In this document: positions 1 to 8,442 of the stretch, piece after piece
Layout: every line of letters starts with the position of its first letter
Numbering within the stretch: the first letter of the stretch is position 1
DNA from: Streptomyces flaveolus
Lineage (GTDB): Bacteria > Actinomycetota > Actinomycetes > Streptomycetales > Streptomycetaceae
NCBI RefSeq assembly: GCF_014648815.1
Contig: NZ_BMRV01000006.1
Location: 364,920 to 428,919 of the forward strand
Direction: 5' to 3'
Length of the DNA stretch: 64,000 bases
The notes under the pieces: generated by a model
The model's database searches: none
Told to the model about the DNA's origin: nothing
What the model saw: the letters and a program-made list of their open reading frames with translations, nothing else
Made by a program: the position numbers and the translations under genes

Positions 1-332
1 AGCACCTTCGGGGTCCACTCCGGGTCCGGGCCGTCGTCGAAGGTGAGGACGAGGCGGTGGTCGGGCACGCTCAGGCTGTTGGTCTGGCCGCCGCGGGCGT
101 CGATGACCGGGCCGCCCTCGAGGATCTTGTCCGGGACCTGGTCGGTGGCGGCGGGCGGCTGGACGCGGTGGTCGGCGAGGATCTCGCTGTGCACGTAGCC
201 GCGCAGCATGAGCATCGCCACCAGGGCGACGAGGACGAGCAGCGGCAGCAGCAGGCGCAAGGGCACGCGGCGGCGCCGAGCGCCGTCACGGGCGCCGCGG
301 GCGGCGCCGTGACGGCGGGTGCGGGAGGCCAT
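1..332 (-). CDS. matB: Bifunctional polysaccharide deacetylase / GT2 glycosyltransferase, MatB-like (N-terminal part only)
   Basis: Only the first 110 codons lie in the window; the gene continues past its left edge. The start ATG (332-330) shares one base with the TGA of the upstream gene, so the two are translationally coupled. The N terminus is Arg-rich, followed by one membrane segment (about residues 25-43). Near residues 94-110 comes LVLTFDDGPDPEWTPKV, the first metal-binding motif of NodB-type polysaccharide deacetylases. In Streptomyces a protein with this start and an upstream Pro/Thr-rich partner is MatB, a deacetylase fused to a GT2 synthase that makes a poly-N-acetylglucosamine adhesin and causes pellet formation. 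The GT2 half is not visible here, so the fusion and the name are inferred from family and gene order. Confidence 0.8.
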   Translation of the reverse strand, partial: MASRTRRHGAARGARDGARRRRVPLRLLLPLLVLVALVAMLMLRGYVHSEILADHRVQPPAATDQVPDKILEGGPVIDARGGQTNSLSVPDHRLVLTFDDGPDPEWTPKV

Positions 333-1693
333 CAGAGGGTGTACTCCGGGGACAGGGAAGGGGATGTGGAGGAGTCGGCCGGCGCGGTGTCGACGGCGGG
401 CGCGGCCTCGGCTCCGGCGGCCACCGGGGAGGTGTCGCTCGCGCCGTTCACGGTGGTGCCGCCGCCGGGGTCGGTCGTGGCGGTGCCACCGTCCGTGGGC
501 GCGGTCGGGTCGACCGTGGTCTCGCCGCCGCCCGCCGGGGTCGACGGGTCCGTGGTCGCGGGGGGCGGCTGCTGCGTCGTCACCGTCGGGTCCGGCTCGG
601 CCGCGCCGCCGCCGCCCGGCTTCGGGGCGGTCGCGGACGTGGACGGCTCGGGATCGGTGCTGGTGCCCGGCTGCCGCGCGGTGCCGGAGGCGCCGGGCGC
701 CGGGGCGTCGGCGCCGGGGGTCGTCGCCGCGCCGGTGCCGGCCGTGGGGCTGGTCTGCGGGGCGGCGCTGCCGCTCACGGAGGGCTGCGCGGACTGCGAG
801 GGCAGCGGGGTGGTGTCGACCTGTCCGGCCGGCTTGCCCTGTTCCTGGCCGGGTACGGGCAGCCAGGGTGCGTTGGAGTTGCCCGACAGGAGCGTGGAGA
901 CGATGACGACGGCGTAGATGGCGCAGGCGCCGCCGAGGGCGATGCCGATCCGGCGGAAGCGGCGGCTGCGGCGGCCCGACTCGTCGACGAAGACCGGTCC
1001 GTCGGAGGCGTCGGAGGCGGCGTGCTTGCCGGTGCCGTTCGCGGCCGCCCGGCGGATCATGCCGTCGCCGAGCTGGACGGCGTCGAGCTGGACCGTCACC
1101 TCGTGGGGGTCGTGGGTGTGGTCGGCACCGGCGGCCGGGCGCGGGTCGATGGCGTCGGGTGCGTCCGCGTCCAGGGCGCCCGGCGTCTCCTGCCAGGGGT
1201 CGCGGAGGGCGGCGGTGGCTGGGCCGGGCGCGGGGAAGGCGCGGGTCGGGGCCGCCGGGGCCGCCAACGGGAGGATGTCCGTCCGGTCGGTGTCGCGGCG
1301 CGGTGCGTCCCCGAGCCGGTGCCCGTCGTGCCGGGGCGCTCGGCCCTGGCCTATTCGGTCCTGGCGCGTCGTGCCGCCGAAGAGGTCGACGCCCGGCTGG
1401 GGGCGGAGGACCTCCGTCTCGGCGGCACCGGTGTCGGTGCGCGGGACGTCCGTGCCCGCGCCGCTGGGGAACTCCCGGGCTCCTCCGAACCATCCGGCTC
1501 CCGCGGGCGCGCCGGATCCACCGGACACCGTGCCGGGCGCCGGGGCCGCCGCGGCGCCGGTGCCCGGGAAGGCACCGGCCGCGGGAAGCACCTGGGTGGC
1601 GTCCTGCTGCGGGTCGTGCCCCGCGACAACATCACGAGCACCGGACGTGGCGCCGGGCCACTCCGGTTGGGCGTCTTTCTGCCAGTTCTTCAC
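332..1693 (-). CDS. matA: Single-pass membrane protein with Pro/Ser/Thr-rich extracellular tail, MatA-like
   Basis: About 453 residues. The start is set at GTG 1693 (protein begins MKNWQKDAQPEW) because a GGGGGGAAG ribosome-binding site lies 9 bases upstream; GTG 1699 is an alternative, and the frame is open further upstream. The first 240 residues are cytoplasmic and disordered. One transmembrane helix follows (about 243-265, around ACAIYAVVIVSTLL). The remainder is a low-complexity Pro/Thr/Ser/Gly tail that should lie outside the cell. There is no enzymatic motif. It overlaps the downstream deacetylase/transferase gene by one base, so the two form one operon. The order matches matA-matB of Streptomyces, required for mycelial aggregation. 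The name rests on synteny and architecture; biochemical function is unknown. Confidence 0.68.
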   Translation of the reverse strand: MKNWQKDAQPEWPGATSGARDVVAGHDPQQDATQVLPAAGAFPGTGAAAAPAPGTVSGGSGAPAGAGWFGGAREFPSGAGTDVPRTDTGAAETEVLRPQPGVDLFGGTTRQDRIGQGRAPRHDGHRLGDAPRRDTDRTDILPLAAPAAPTRAFPAPGPATAALRDPWQETPGALDADAPDAIDPRPAAGADHTHDPHEVTVQLDAVQLGDGMIRRAAANGTGKHAASDASDGPVFVDESGRRSRRFRRIGIALGGACAIYAVVIVSTLLSGNSNAPWLPVPGQEQGKPAGQVDTTPLPSQSAQPSVSGSAAPQTSPTAGTGAATTPGADAPAPGASGTARQPGTSTDPEPSTSATAPKPGGGGAAEPDPTVTTQQPPPATTDPSTPAGGGETTVDPTAPTDGGTATTDPGGGTTVNGASDTSPVAAGAEAAPAVDTAPADSSTSPSLSPEYTL

Positions 1694-1854
1694 GCGCACG
1701 CACTTCCCCCCGAGGGACAGTTCCGGGTGCGCGTACGACTCCGAGCACCCGTCGGCCGAACCGGCCCCCACCAGGTTCGAGCGCCCCCTGTACCACACCG
1801 TGCTCAGGCCAAGAATGTAGCGCACGCGGAGGACGTGTGGTTGCCGCGTGTCGG

Positions 1855-2823
1855 TTAATGGACGGACATCACAGCGGCGTCAGTGTCCGGAAGCCACGCT
1901 TCGGCGGGCCGGTGGAGCCACCCGTTTTCGGCCGCGACCTGGGCGGCGGCCCGGCGCAGCGCGTCGAAGGCGGGGTGCACCAGCCCCTTTCTCCAGACCA
2001 GTGAGACCGGCGACAGCGGGACCGGATCGACGAGCGGACGGACCACGGTCGAGGCCATGGCCGGAAAGCTCGCCACGGCGAGGATCGGATTGCGCGTCTT
2101 GTCCATGATCCGCTGGAACTCCTCGTCCCCGACGGCCAGCGGAAGGGGTGGCGCCACGACGATGCCGCGTCCCTCGAACAGGCGGTGCCCCAGGTCGGTC
2201 CACTCCGGCGTCCGCGGGTTGCCGGCCCCGGCGTACACGGCCTCGCCCGCCAGCGCGGCGAGCGGCACCTCGGGCAGCGGGGCCAGGGGGTGGTCCTCGG
2301 GCAGGACGACCGCCATGGGCTCGTAGCGGACCGGCTGGTGGCCCAGTCCCGCCCGCAGCGCCGGGGGAAGGCCCGCGAACCGGCCGAACGAGGCGTCGAG
2401 CCGGCCCGCGAGCAGCTCGGCGGCGGCGCCGGTCAGGCCGCTCTCGTAGCGGGCCATGAGTTCCAGCTCGGGTGCGAGCCGGCGGGCCCGTTCCAGGACC
2501 AGGCGTCCGGTGACCAGACCGGGCGAGTTGAGGTCGACCAGCAGCGGGCGGGCCTGCCCGAAGGCGGTGAGGAGGTCGTCCTGCGCCTGGAGCACGCGGC
2601 GGGCGTACGGCAGCAGCCGCTCGCCGTCGGCCGTCAGCGTCACCTGCCGGGTGGACCGGACGAACAGCTCGGCGCCCAGCTCGCGTTCCAGGCGCCGCAC
2701 GTCGCGGCTGAGCGCCTGCTGGGCGACGTACAGGCGGGCCGCGGCGCGGGTGAAGTGCAGGTCCTCGGCGACGGTGACGAAGGCGCGCAGGAGACGCGGA
2801 TCGAGGTGGGCGGGTGCGGGCAT
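1855..2823 (-). CDS. LysR-family transcriptional regulator
   Basis: 322 residues, the usual LTTR length. The N terminus carries the winged helix-turn-helix (LRAFVTVAEDLHFTRAAARL, then QQALSRDVRRLERELG, about residues 10-50). An effector-binding domain of the periplasmic-binding-protein fold follows. It is transcribed away from the MFS gene starting at 2907; the 83-bp gap between the two starts should hold both promoters and the LysR operator. LTTRs commonly control the divergent neighbour, so regulation of the exporter by a small-molecule ligand is the natural inference. The ligand cannot be read from sequence. Confidence 0.92.
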   Translation of the reverse strand: MPAPAHLDPRLLRAFVTVAEDLHFTRAAARLYVAQQALSRDVRRLERELGAELFVRSTRQVTLTADGERLLPYARRVLQAQDDLLTAFGQARPLLVDLNSPGLVTGRLVLERARRLAPELELMARYESGLTGAAAELLAGRLDASFGRFAGLPPALRAGLGHQPVRYEPMAVVLPEDHPLAPLPEVPLAALAGEAVYAGAGNPRTPEWTDLGHRLFEGRGIVVAPPLPLAVGDEEFQRIMDKTRNPILAVASFPAMASTVVRPLVDPVPLSPVSLVWRKGLVHPAFDALRRAAAQVAAENGWLHRPAEAWLPDTDAAVMSVH

Positions 2824-2906
2824 CCGGCGAATTTACAACGGGAGTGCGTGAATGCGTACGGAGAAGGTGTTGGACCCCGTGATCGGCCGCGGGTGACGGT
2901 GGGCGC

Positions 2907-4223
2907 ATGCCGCAACCGACTCCTGAACGCGCCCTTCGCCAGGCCCCCTTGCTCACCGTCACCGCCGACGCCCTGGTCGCCGCCGACTTCCGTCCCCGCA
3001 CCCCGCGCACCCCGCGCCGGCCGCCGGGCCCGTACCGGCGTCTGCTGTCCGTGCCCGGCGCCCGCGCGTTCACGATCGGGAATCTCATCGCCCGGCTGCC
3101 GATGGGCATGTTCAGCGTCAGCGCGGTCGTGATGATCGCCGGCACGCGCGGCTCGTACGCCCTCGCCGGTGCCGTCACCGCGACCGGGCTGGCGGCGACC
3201 GCGCTGGTCGCGCCGTGGACCGCGCGGCTCGTGGACCGGCACGGCCAGGCCCGGGTGGCGGTGCCGGCGACGCTGTTCGCGGCGCTCGGCTCACTCGCGC
3301 TGGTGCTGTGCGTGCGCTCCGGAGCCCCCGACTGGACCCTGTTCGCCGCGTACGCCGCCACCGCCACGACCCCCAACACCGGCGGCATGGCCCGCGCCCG
3401 CTGGGCCCACCTGCTGCAGGGCGACGCCGGCGCCCTGCACACGGCGAACTCCTTCGAGCAGGCCACGGACGAGCTGTGCTACATGCTCGGGCCGGTCCTC
3501 GCGGCCTTCCTGTGCACGACGGTGTTCCCGGAGGCGGGCACGCTGGCCGGTGTGGTCCTGCTGGTGACCGGCATCCTGGTGTTCGCCACCCAGCGCGCGA
3601 CGGAACCGCCGGCCCGGCCGCGCCCCGCCGCGAAGGCGCCCTTCCGCGCGCCCGGCATACCGCCGCTGCTGGCGATGTGCCTGGCGACGGGCGCGGTGTT
3701 CGGCGCGATGGAGGTCGTCACGATCGCCTTCGCGGACGCACAGGGGCACCGTTCGGCGGCCGGCGTGGTCCTGGCGCTCCAGGCGGCCGGTTCCTGTGCG
3801 GCGGGCCTGCTGTACGGCGCGCTGAAGCCGGCCGGGCCGGCCGAGGTCCGCCTGCCGTGGTGCGTGGCCGCGATGACGGCCCTGATGACGCTGCCCCTGC
3901 TGGCCGCGGCCCTCACGGGCTCGCTGCCGCTGCTGGCGCTCACGCTCCTGGCCGCCGGGATGGCGACGGCCCCGACGATGGTCACGACGATGACGCTGGT
4001 CCAGCACCGCACCTCCGAGGGCCGGCTGAACGAGGGCATGACCCTCGCGGTGACCGGGCTGCTCGGTGGCATCGCCTGCGGCAGCGCTGCGGGCGGCTGG
4101 ACGGTGGAGCACGTGTCGCCCACGGCCGGCTACGGCGTGCCGGTCACCGCGGCCGCGCTCGCCCTGCTGCTCACCCTGTCGGCCCTCCCTGGCCGGTCCC
4201 GTCCGGCCGGCGCCCGGGCATGA
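2907..4223 (+). CDS. Major facilitator superfamily transporter
   Basis: 438 residues with a hydrophobic pattern consistent with 12 transmembrane helices and a short Pro/Arg-rich cytoplasmic N terminus. The loop ARLVDRHGQARV (about 104-115) is a recognisable form of MFS motif A between helices 2 and 3. It starts at ATG 2907, 83 bp from the divergent LysR start. A helix-rich segment such as GMATAPTMVTTMTLVQHR resembles drug or sugar effluxers, and the family likeness is to drug:H+ antiporters. The substrate is unknown; control by the neighbouring LysR protein is inferred from the divergent arrangement. Confidence 0.88.
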   Translation: MPQPTPERALRQAPLLTVTADALVAADFRPRTPRTPRRPPGPYRRLLSVPGARAFTIGNLIARLPMGMFSVSAVVMIAGTRGSYALAGAVTATGLAATALVAPWTARLVDRHGQARVAVPATLFAALGSLALVLCVRSGAPDWTLFAAYAATATTPNTGGMARARWAHLLQGDAGALHTANSFEQATDELCYMLGPVLAAFLCTTVFPEAGTLAGVVLLVTGILVFATQRATEPPARPRPAAKAPFRAPGIPPLLAMCLATGAVFGAMEVVTIAFADAQGHRSAAGVVLALQAAGSCAAGLLYGALKPAGPAEVRLPWCVAAMTALMTLPLLAAALTGSLPLLALTLLAAGMATAPTMVTTMTLVQHRTSEGRLNEGMTLAVTGLLGGIACGSAAGGWTVEHVSPTAGYGVPVTAAALALLLTLSALPGRSRPAGARA

Positions 4224-4225
4224 CG

Positions 4226-4257
4226 AAGGCCCCGCCGCTCGGGAGCGACGGGGCCTT
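4226..4257. terminator. Bidirectional hairpin terminator between MFS gene and ssrA
   Basis: AAGGCCCCG (4226-4234) pairs perfectly with CGGGGCCTT (4249-4257), and an inner CGCTC/GAGCG stem extends it. It sits 3 bp after the MFS stop and about 18 bp beyond the 3' end of tmRNA, so it can serve both convergent transcripts. Confidence 0.75.
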
Positions 4258-4274
4258 GGCCCACATGGGAATTG

Positions 4275-4671
4275 TGGAGATGGCGGGAATCGAACCCGCG
4301 TCCAACGGTGTGGAATCAGGGCTTCTCCGTGTGCAGTCCGCTTCGATTTTCTCAGCCCCGGAGATCACGCGGACAAGTCTCCGACGGGCTCAGTCACTGT
4401 TTGGTTTCCCTCTTCACCCCGTGACCGGGATCAAGGTTTAGTCCCCTAGCTGATGCCAGGATCCGGGTCGGGAACAGCCCCGGGCTGACACTCCCTTTGT
4501 AGGAGGCTCGCTTCGCTACCTGAGATCAGGCAGCGAGGGCGAAGGCCTGCTGGGAGGAATCGCGCTTGGAGTTGGCGATTATTTTTTTCGGCCTGTGGTT
4601 TACGAGATCATGGCCGCTTCCTCGACACGCTTCCCCTGCTTCGACAGCCGCTGTCGAAACCGATCATCCCC
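4275..4671 (-). ncRNA. ssrA: Transfer-messenger RNA (tmRNA, 10Sa RNA)
   Basis: About 397 nt. The 5' end GGGGATG (4671-4665) pairs with CATCTCC (4282-4276) to form the alanine-tRNA-like acceptor stem, including the G3:U70 wobble that AlaRS recognises. The T arm is at GCGGGTTCGATTCCCGC near the 3' end. CCA is not encoded and must be added. The 5' part contains GATCGGTTTCGACAG, the conserved tmRNA start, then the tag reading frame and pseudoknot-rich sequence. It acts with SmpB to rescue stalled ribosomes and tag the nascent chain for proteolysis. smpB lies about 90 bp upstream in the same orientation. Confidence 0.96.
4526..4576 (-). other. tmRNA proteolysis tag reading frame (ANSKRDSSQQAFALAA)
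   Basis: The resume codon GCC lies at 4576-4574 just after an A-rich stretch (CCGAAAAAAATAATC), typical of the region that positions the frame. The 16-residue tag ends ALAA then TGA (4528-4526), the hydrophobic C terminus recognised by Clp proteases. From memory the S. coelicolor tag reads ANTKRD..., so the third residue (Ser here) may be strain-specific. Confidence 0.9.
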
Positions 4672-4683
4672 ATGTTGTGTTTT

Positions 4684-4709
4684 CAAAAGCCGCACCGTCC
4701 AGGCGGTGC
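4684..4709 (-). terminator. Intrinsic terminator after smpB
   Basis: On the minus strand GCACCG-CCTGGA-CGGTGC is followed within two bases by a CTTTTG run (about 4689-4684). It lies 54 bp past the smpB stop and 13-38 bp before the tmRNA 5' end. It may end smpB transcripts or form part of the tmRNA precursor leader. Confidence 0.55.
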
Positions 4710-4762
4710 AGGGCCCATCGTACGTGACCAACGCACGAGGGTGCCAGCCTATTCCCGCGGGG

Positions 4763-5242
4763 TCAGGCCCGCTGCTTGCGGCGGATCGCGGAGATCGTCC
4801 GCTCCGCCTCGCGCCGGTCCTGCTTCTCGCGCAGGGTCTGGCGCTTGTCGTACTCCTTCTTGCCGCGTGCCAGCGCGATCTCGACCTTGGCGCGGCCGTC
4901 CTTGAAGTACAGCGCGAGGGGCACGATCGTGTGCCCGGTCTCCTGGGACTTCGACTCCAGCTTGTCGATCTCCACGCGGTGCAGCAGCAGCTTCCGCTTG
5001 CGGCGGGCGCTGTGGTTGGTCCAGGTGCCCTGGCTGTACTCCGGCACGTGCACGTTGTGCAGCCAGGCCTCGTGCCCGTCCAGCTGCACGAAGCCGTCGA
5101 CCAGCGACGCCCGCCCCTGGCGCAGTGACTTCACCTCGGTCCCGGTGAGGACCAGTCCGGCCTCGTAGGTGTCGAGGATCTGGTAGTCGTGCCGCGCCTT
5201 CTTGTTCTGCGCGATCAGCTTGCGCCCTTTTTCCTTAGCCAT
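4763..5242 (-). CDS. smpB: SsrA-binding protein SmpB
   Basis: 159 residues from ATG 5242 (MAKEKGRKLIAQNKKA); an in-frame ATG 12 bases upstream is less likely by family length. Conserved SmpB blocks are clear: RHDYQILDTYEAGLVLTGTEVKSL, the DGEAWLHNVHV-like strand, and the basic helical tail KKEYDKRQTLREK that reaches the decoding centre. SmpB is an OB-fold protein that binds the tRNA-like domain of tmRNA and delivers it to ribosomes stalled without a stop codon. Its gene is immediately upstream of ssrA on the same strand, so protein and RNA partner are encoded side by side. An upstream protease gene (ctpA-like) points the same way. Confidence 0.97.
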   Translation of the reverse strand: MAKEKGRKLIAQNKKARHDYQILDTYEAGLVLTGTEVKSLRQGRASLVDGFVQLDGHEAWLHNVHVPEYSQGTWTNHSARRKRKLLLHRVEIDKLESKSQETGHTIVPLALYFKDGRAKVEIALARGKKEYDKRQTLREKQDRREAERTISAIRRKQRA

Positions 5243-5321
5243 AGTGCAGCCCATTTTGGCACTACGGAGGGGGTGCGCGGGAAGCCGATTTACGCGGGGC
5301 GGGGCGGGGCGGGGGCGGGGC

Positions 5322-6494
5322 CTACCGTCCCAGTCCGCTGAGCACGGTCCGCGCCCGTCCCAGGGCGGCCGGGTCCGTCGGGTCGACGTCCAGGTCGGGT
5401 GTGATGCCCGTGCCGTCGACGCCGCGGCCGGAGGGGGTGCGGTAGTGCCCGACGGTCAGTTCGGCGACCGAGCCGCCGGGAAGTCGGCTCGGCATCTGCA
5501 CCGAGCCCTTGCCGAAGGTGCGGGAGCCGACGACGACCGCCCGTCCGCGGTCCTGGAGGGCTCCGGTGAGGAGTTCGGCCGCGCTCATGGTGCCGCCGTC
5601 GACGAGCGCGACCAGGGGTCTGGTGGTGTCGCCGCCGGGTTCGGCGTGCAGGGCGCGCTGGTCGCCGTCGACGTCGTAGGTGGCGACGAGGCCGCCGTCG
5701 AGGAAGGCGGAGGCCGCGGTGACGGCCTCGGCGACCAGTCCGCCGGAGTTGCCGCGCAGGTCGAGGACGACGCCGGCGCCGGACGGCACCCGCTCGACGG
5801 CGGCGCACACCTGCCGGCCGACGCCCTTGGTGAAGGAGGTGACCTTGACGACGGTGACGCCGTCGGCGAGGGTGCGGACGGCCACGGGGTCCGTGGACAG
5901 CCTGGCCCGGCGGACCGTCTCGGTCCACGCCCGCGTGCCGCGCTCCAGGCCGAGCCGGACGGCGGTGCCGGCGGGGTCCTCCTCGGCGTCGCCGCGCAGT
6001 ATCGAGACGACCTCGGTGACCGGGCGCCCGTCGACCCGCTCGCCGTCGACGCTGCGCAGCCGGTCGCCCTCGCGGACCCCGGCGGCGGCGGCGGGCGACC
6101 CGGAGCGCACCCTGGTCACCTCGATGCGGCCGTCGCGCTCGCGGCGCGCGGAGAGGCCGACGCCGGTGTACTGGCCGTCGAGGGCCTCCTCCAACTCCTC
6201 GTACTCGCTCTGGGAGTAGACGGCGCCCCAGCGGTCCCCGCTGCGGCTGACGGCGCGTTCGGCGGCCTCCACCGGGGACTTGCCGTCGGCCATCGCCTCC
6301 GCCGCCGCGCGGGCCACGTCTTCGTGGTGACCGGCGGGCGCGGCCGAACGGGCCGCGTCCGGCGTGGACTTCCGGTCGGACGCCGGGAACGATCCGGTGG
6401 CCGCCCCGGCGACGAGTACGCTCGCGAACACCAAGGTCAGGGCGGCCCCGTGGCGTGCGCGACGGGGCTGACAGAACAGGTCACGACCTGACAT
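5322..6494 (-). CDS. ctpA: C-terminal processing peptidase (S41 family) with PDZ domain, secreted or membrane-anchored
   Basis: 390 residues from ATG 6494 (MSGRDLFCQPRRARHG). A hydrophobic segment (about 17-35, ALTLVFASVLVAGAATG) is a signal peptide or anchor. A PDZ domain (about residues 108-180, GVGLSARRERDGRIEV onward) binds substrate C termini. The S41 catalytic domain has the Ser nucleophile in GGTMSAAEL (Ser304) and the general-base Lys in TFGKGSVQ (Lys329), 25 residues apart as in known CtpA enzymes. Such proteases trim or degrade envelope proteins from their C termini. It lies between ftsX and smpB on the same strand; a strong hairpin separates it from ftsX, so it likely has its own promoter in the short gap. 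Confidence 0.93.
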   Translation of the reverse strand: MSGRDLFCQPRRARHGAALTLVFASVLVAGAATGSFPASDRKSTPDAARSAAPAGHHEDVARAAAEAMADGKSPVEAAERAVSRSGDRWGAVYSQSEYEELEEALDGQYTGVGLSARRERDGRIEVTRVRSGSPAAAAGVREGDRLRSVDGERVDGRPVTEVVSILRGDAEEDPAGTAVRLGLERGTRAWTETVRRARLSTDPVAVRTLADGVTVVKVTSFTKGVGRQVCAAVERVPSGAGVVLDLRGNSGGLVAEAVTAASAFLDGGLVATYDVDGDQRALHAEPGGDTTRPLVALVDGGTMSAAELLTGALQDRGRAVVVGSRTFGKGSVQMPSRLPGGSVAELTVGHYRTPSGRGVDGTGITPDLDVDPTDPAALGRARTVLSGLGR

Positions 6495-6520
6495 GCCGGT
6501 GAGTCTAGGACAACGCGAGA

Positions 6521-6550
6521 GGGCCGAACGGTCGCTTGACCGTTCGGCCC
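6521..6550 (-). terminator. Terminator after ftsX
   Basis: GGGCCGAACGGTC (6521-6533) and GACCGTTCGGCCC (6538-6550) form a perfect 13-bp stem with a 4-nt loop, 12 bp after the ftsX stop. Confidence 0.78.
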
Positions 6551-6562
6551 CCTTGGCATGTG

Positions 6563-7480
6563 TCACACCTTCAGGTACTTGCGCAACGCGAAGAACGCGG
6601 CCAACGCGGGCATCAGCAGACTGGTGGCCAGGATGAGCGGGAGCTTCGTCAGCAGGGCGTCCCAGCCGATGAAGTCGATCAGGGCCAACTTGTCGGACAG
6701 CGCGAGTCCGTGGTCGATGATGAAGTACCGCGCGGTCACCAGGAAGGCGCAGGCGACCGCGCCGCCGATCAGCCCGGCGACCGCCGCCTCCATGATGAAC
6801 GGCGCCTGGATGTAGAAGCCCGAGGCGCCGACCAGCCGCATGATGCCGGTCTCGCGCCGGCGGCTGAACGCCGAGACGCGGACCGTGTTGACGATCAGCA
6901 TCAGCGCGACGACCAGCATCAGCGCCATCACCGCCCGCGCGGCCCAGTTCATGCCGTTGAGGAGCTCGAAGAGGTTGTCGAGGGTGCTGCGCTGGTCCGC
7001 CACGGACTGCACGCCGTCCCGGCCGTCGAAGGCGGTCGCGATGACCTGGTACTTCTCCGGGTCCTTCAGCTTGACGCGGTACGACTCCTGCATCTGGTCC
7101 GGCGTGAGCGAGCTGGCCAGCGGCGAGTCGCCGAACTGCTCCTTGTAGTGCTTGTACGCCTCGTCCTGCGACTCGTACGTCACCTTCTCGACGACGTTCA
7201 TCTCGTCGAGGTCGGCCAGGATCTGCTTCTTCTGGTCCTCGGTGACCGCGCCCTTGGCACAGGCGGGGTCGGACTTGGCGTCGCTCTTGTTGCAGAGGTA
7301 GACCGTGACGTTGACCTTGTCGTACCAGTAGCCCTTCATGGTGTTGACCTGGTCGCTCATCAGGAGCGAGCCGCCGAACAGGGCCAGGGACAGGGCGACG
7401 GAGACGATGACCGCGAAGGTCATGGTCAGGTTGCGGCGGAGACCGACGCCGATCTCCGAGAGCACGAACTGGGCGCGCAT
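6563..7480 (-). CDS. ftsX: Cell-division ABC transporter permease-like protein FtsX
   Basis: 305 residues. Architecture is that of actinobacterial FtsX: a short cytoplasmic N terminus (MRAQFVLSEIGVGLRRN), TM1 (about 20-42), a large extracellular loop (about 43-195), then three further helices. The loop holds two Cys (VYLCNKSD and DPACAKG) that could form a disulfide. FtsX couples FtsE nucleotide cycling to peptidoglycan hydrolases outside the membrane rather than transporting solutes. ftsE lies 46 bp upstream on the same strand, so the two form an operon closed by the hairpin that follows. Confidence 0.96.
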   Translation of the reverse strand: MRAQFVLSEIGVGLRRNLTMTFAVIVSVALSLALFGGSLLMSDQVNTMKGYWYDKVNVTVYLCNKSDAKSDPACAKGAVTEDQKKQILADLDEMNVVEKVTYESQDEAYKHYKEQFGDSPLASSLTPDQMQESYRVKLKDPEKYQVIATAFDGRDGVQSVADQRSTLDNLFELLNGMNWAARAVMALMLVVALMLIVNTVRVSAFSRRRETGIMRLVGASGFYIQAPFIMEAAVAGLIGGAVACAFLVTARYFIIDHGLALSDKLALIDFIGWDALLTKLPLILATSLLMPALAAFFALRKYLKV

Positions 7481-7526
7481 GGCGAGTGGTTGAGCCTTTC
7501 CGTGGAAGCCGGTGCGGTCTGCGGTC

Positions 7527-8216
7527 TCAGTGCTGGTAGCCGTAGACGCCGCGCGCCTGGTCGCGGACGAGGCGACCCTTCTCCAGCTCGATGACGCGCT
7601 TGCGCATCTGGTCCACGATGTTCTGGTCGTGCGTGGCCATGATCACGGTGGTGCCCGTCCGGTTGATGCGGTCGAGCAGCTTCATGATGCCGACGGAGGT
7701 CTGCGGGTCGAGGTTGCCGGTGGGCTCGTCGGCGATCAGCAGCTTGGGCCGGTTGACGAAGGCGCGCGCGATGGCGACGCGCTGCTGCTCACCGCCGGAC
7801 AGCTCGCCCGGCCTGCGGTCCTCCTTGCCGCCGAGCCCGACGAGGTCGAGCACCTGCGGCACGGACTTGCGGATCTCGCCGCGGGACTTGCCGATGACCT
7901 CCTGCGCGAAGGCGACGTTCTCGCCGACCGTCTTGTTCGGCAGCAGGCGGAAGTCCTGGAACACCGTCCCCAGCTGGCGCCGCATCTGCGGCACCTTCCA
8001 GTTGGACAGGCGCGCGAGGTCCTTGCCCAGAACGTGCACCTGCCCATGGGTGCACCGCTCCTCGCGGAGGACCAGCCGCAGGAAGGTGGACTTTCCGGAG
8101 CCGGAGGATCCCACGAGGAAGACGAACTCGCCCTTCTCGATCTCCAGGGAGACATCCCTGAGGGCTGGGTGGTTCTGCTTGGGGTAGACCTTGGAGACGT
8201 TGTCGAATCGGATCAC
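7527..8216 (-). CDS. ftsE: Cell-division ATP-binding protein FtsE
   Basis: 229 residues. Walker A GSSGSGKST (36-44), ABC signature LSGGEQQRV (139-147) and Walker B LLIADEP (159-165) are all intact, so an active ATPase is expected. The N terminus MIRFDNVSKVYPKQNHPALRD is typical of FtsE. It partners FtsX at the septum and at sites of wall hydrolysis. First gene of the ftsE-ftsX pair; its promoter should lie in the 226-bp divergent gap before the plus-strand gene at 8443. Confidence 0.97.
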   Translation of the reverse strand: MIRFDNVSKVYPKQNHPALRDVSLEIEKGEFVFLVGSSGSGKSTFLRLVLREERCTHGQVHVLGKDLARLSNWKVPQMRRQLGTVFQDFRLLPNKTVGENVAFAQEVIGKSRGEIRKSVPQVLDLVGLGGKEDRRPGELSGGEQQRVAIARAFVNRPKLLIADEPTGNLDPQTSVGIMKLLDRINRTGTTVIMATHDQNIVDQMRKRVIELEKGRLVRDQARGVYGYQH

Positions 8217-8442
8217 GGATGCACCACGGGTCGCCGGGGGTAGATGAGCGTGACCATACGCGAACCGGGGAGCCGACCGCAGTCACCGGTCGGGGTTGCG
8301 CGGTAGTTGCGCGTTTTGTCCCGGCCGCCGCCCCACCGGGACCGCGCGCAGGGCCCCCCGGAACCTGGCACAGTGGAAGGGGAACGTTCACGGCTTCGTG
8401 GGCGTTGTGCCGAGTGAACCGGCTGCAAGGAGGGCGAGGCGC

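Noticed and set aside
5290..5928. 212-codon frame inside the ctpA-like gene, same strand
   Set aside because: Low-complexity Arg/Gly/His composition; shadow of the S41 protease frame, which has the catalytic Ser and Lys.
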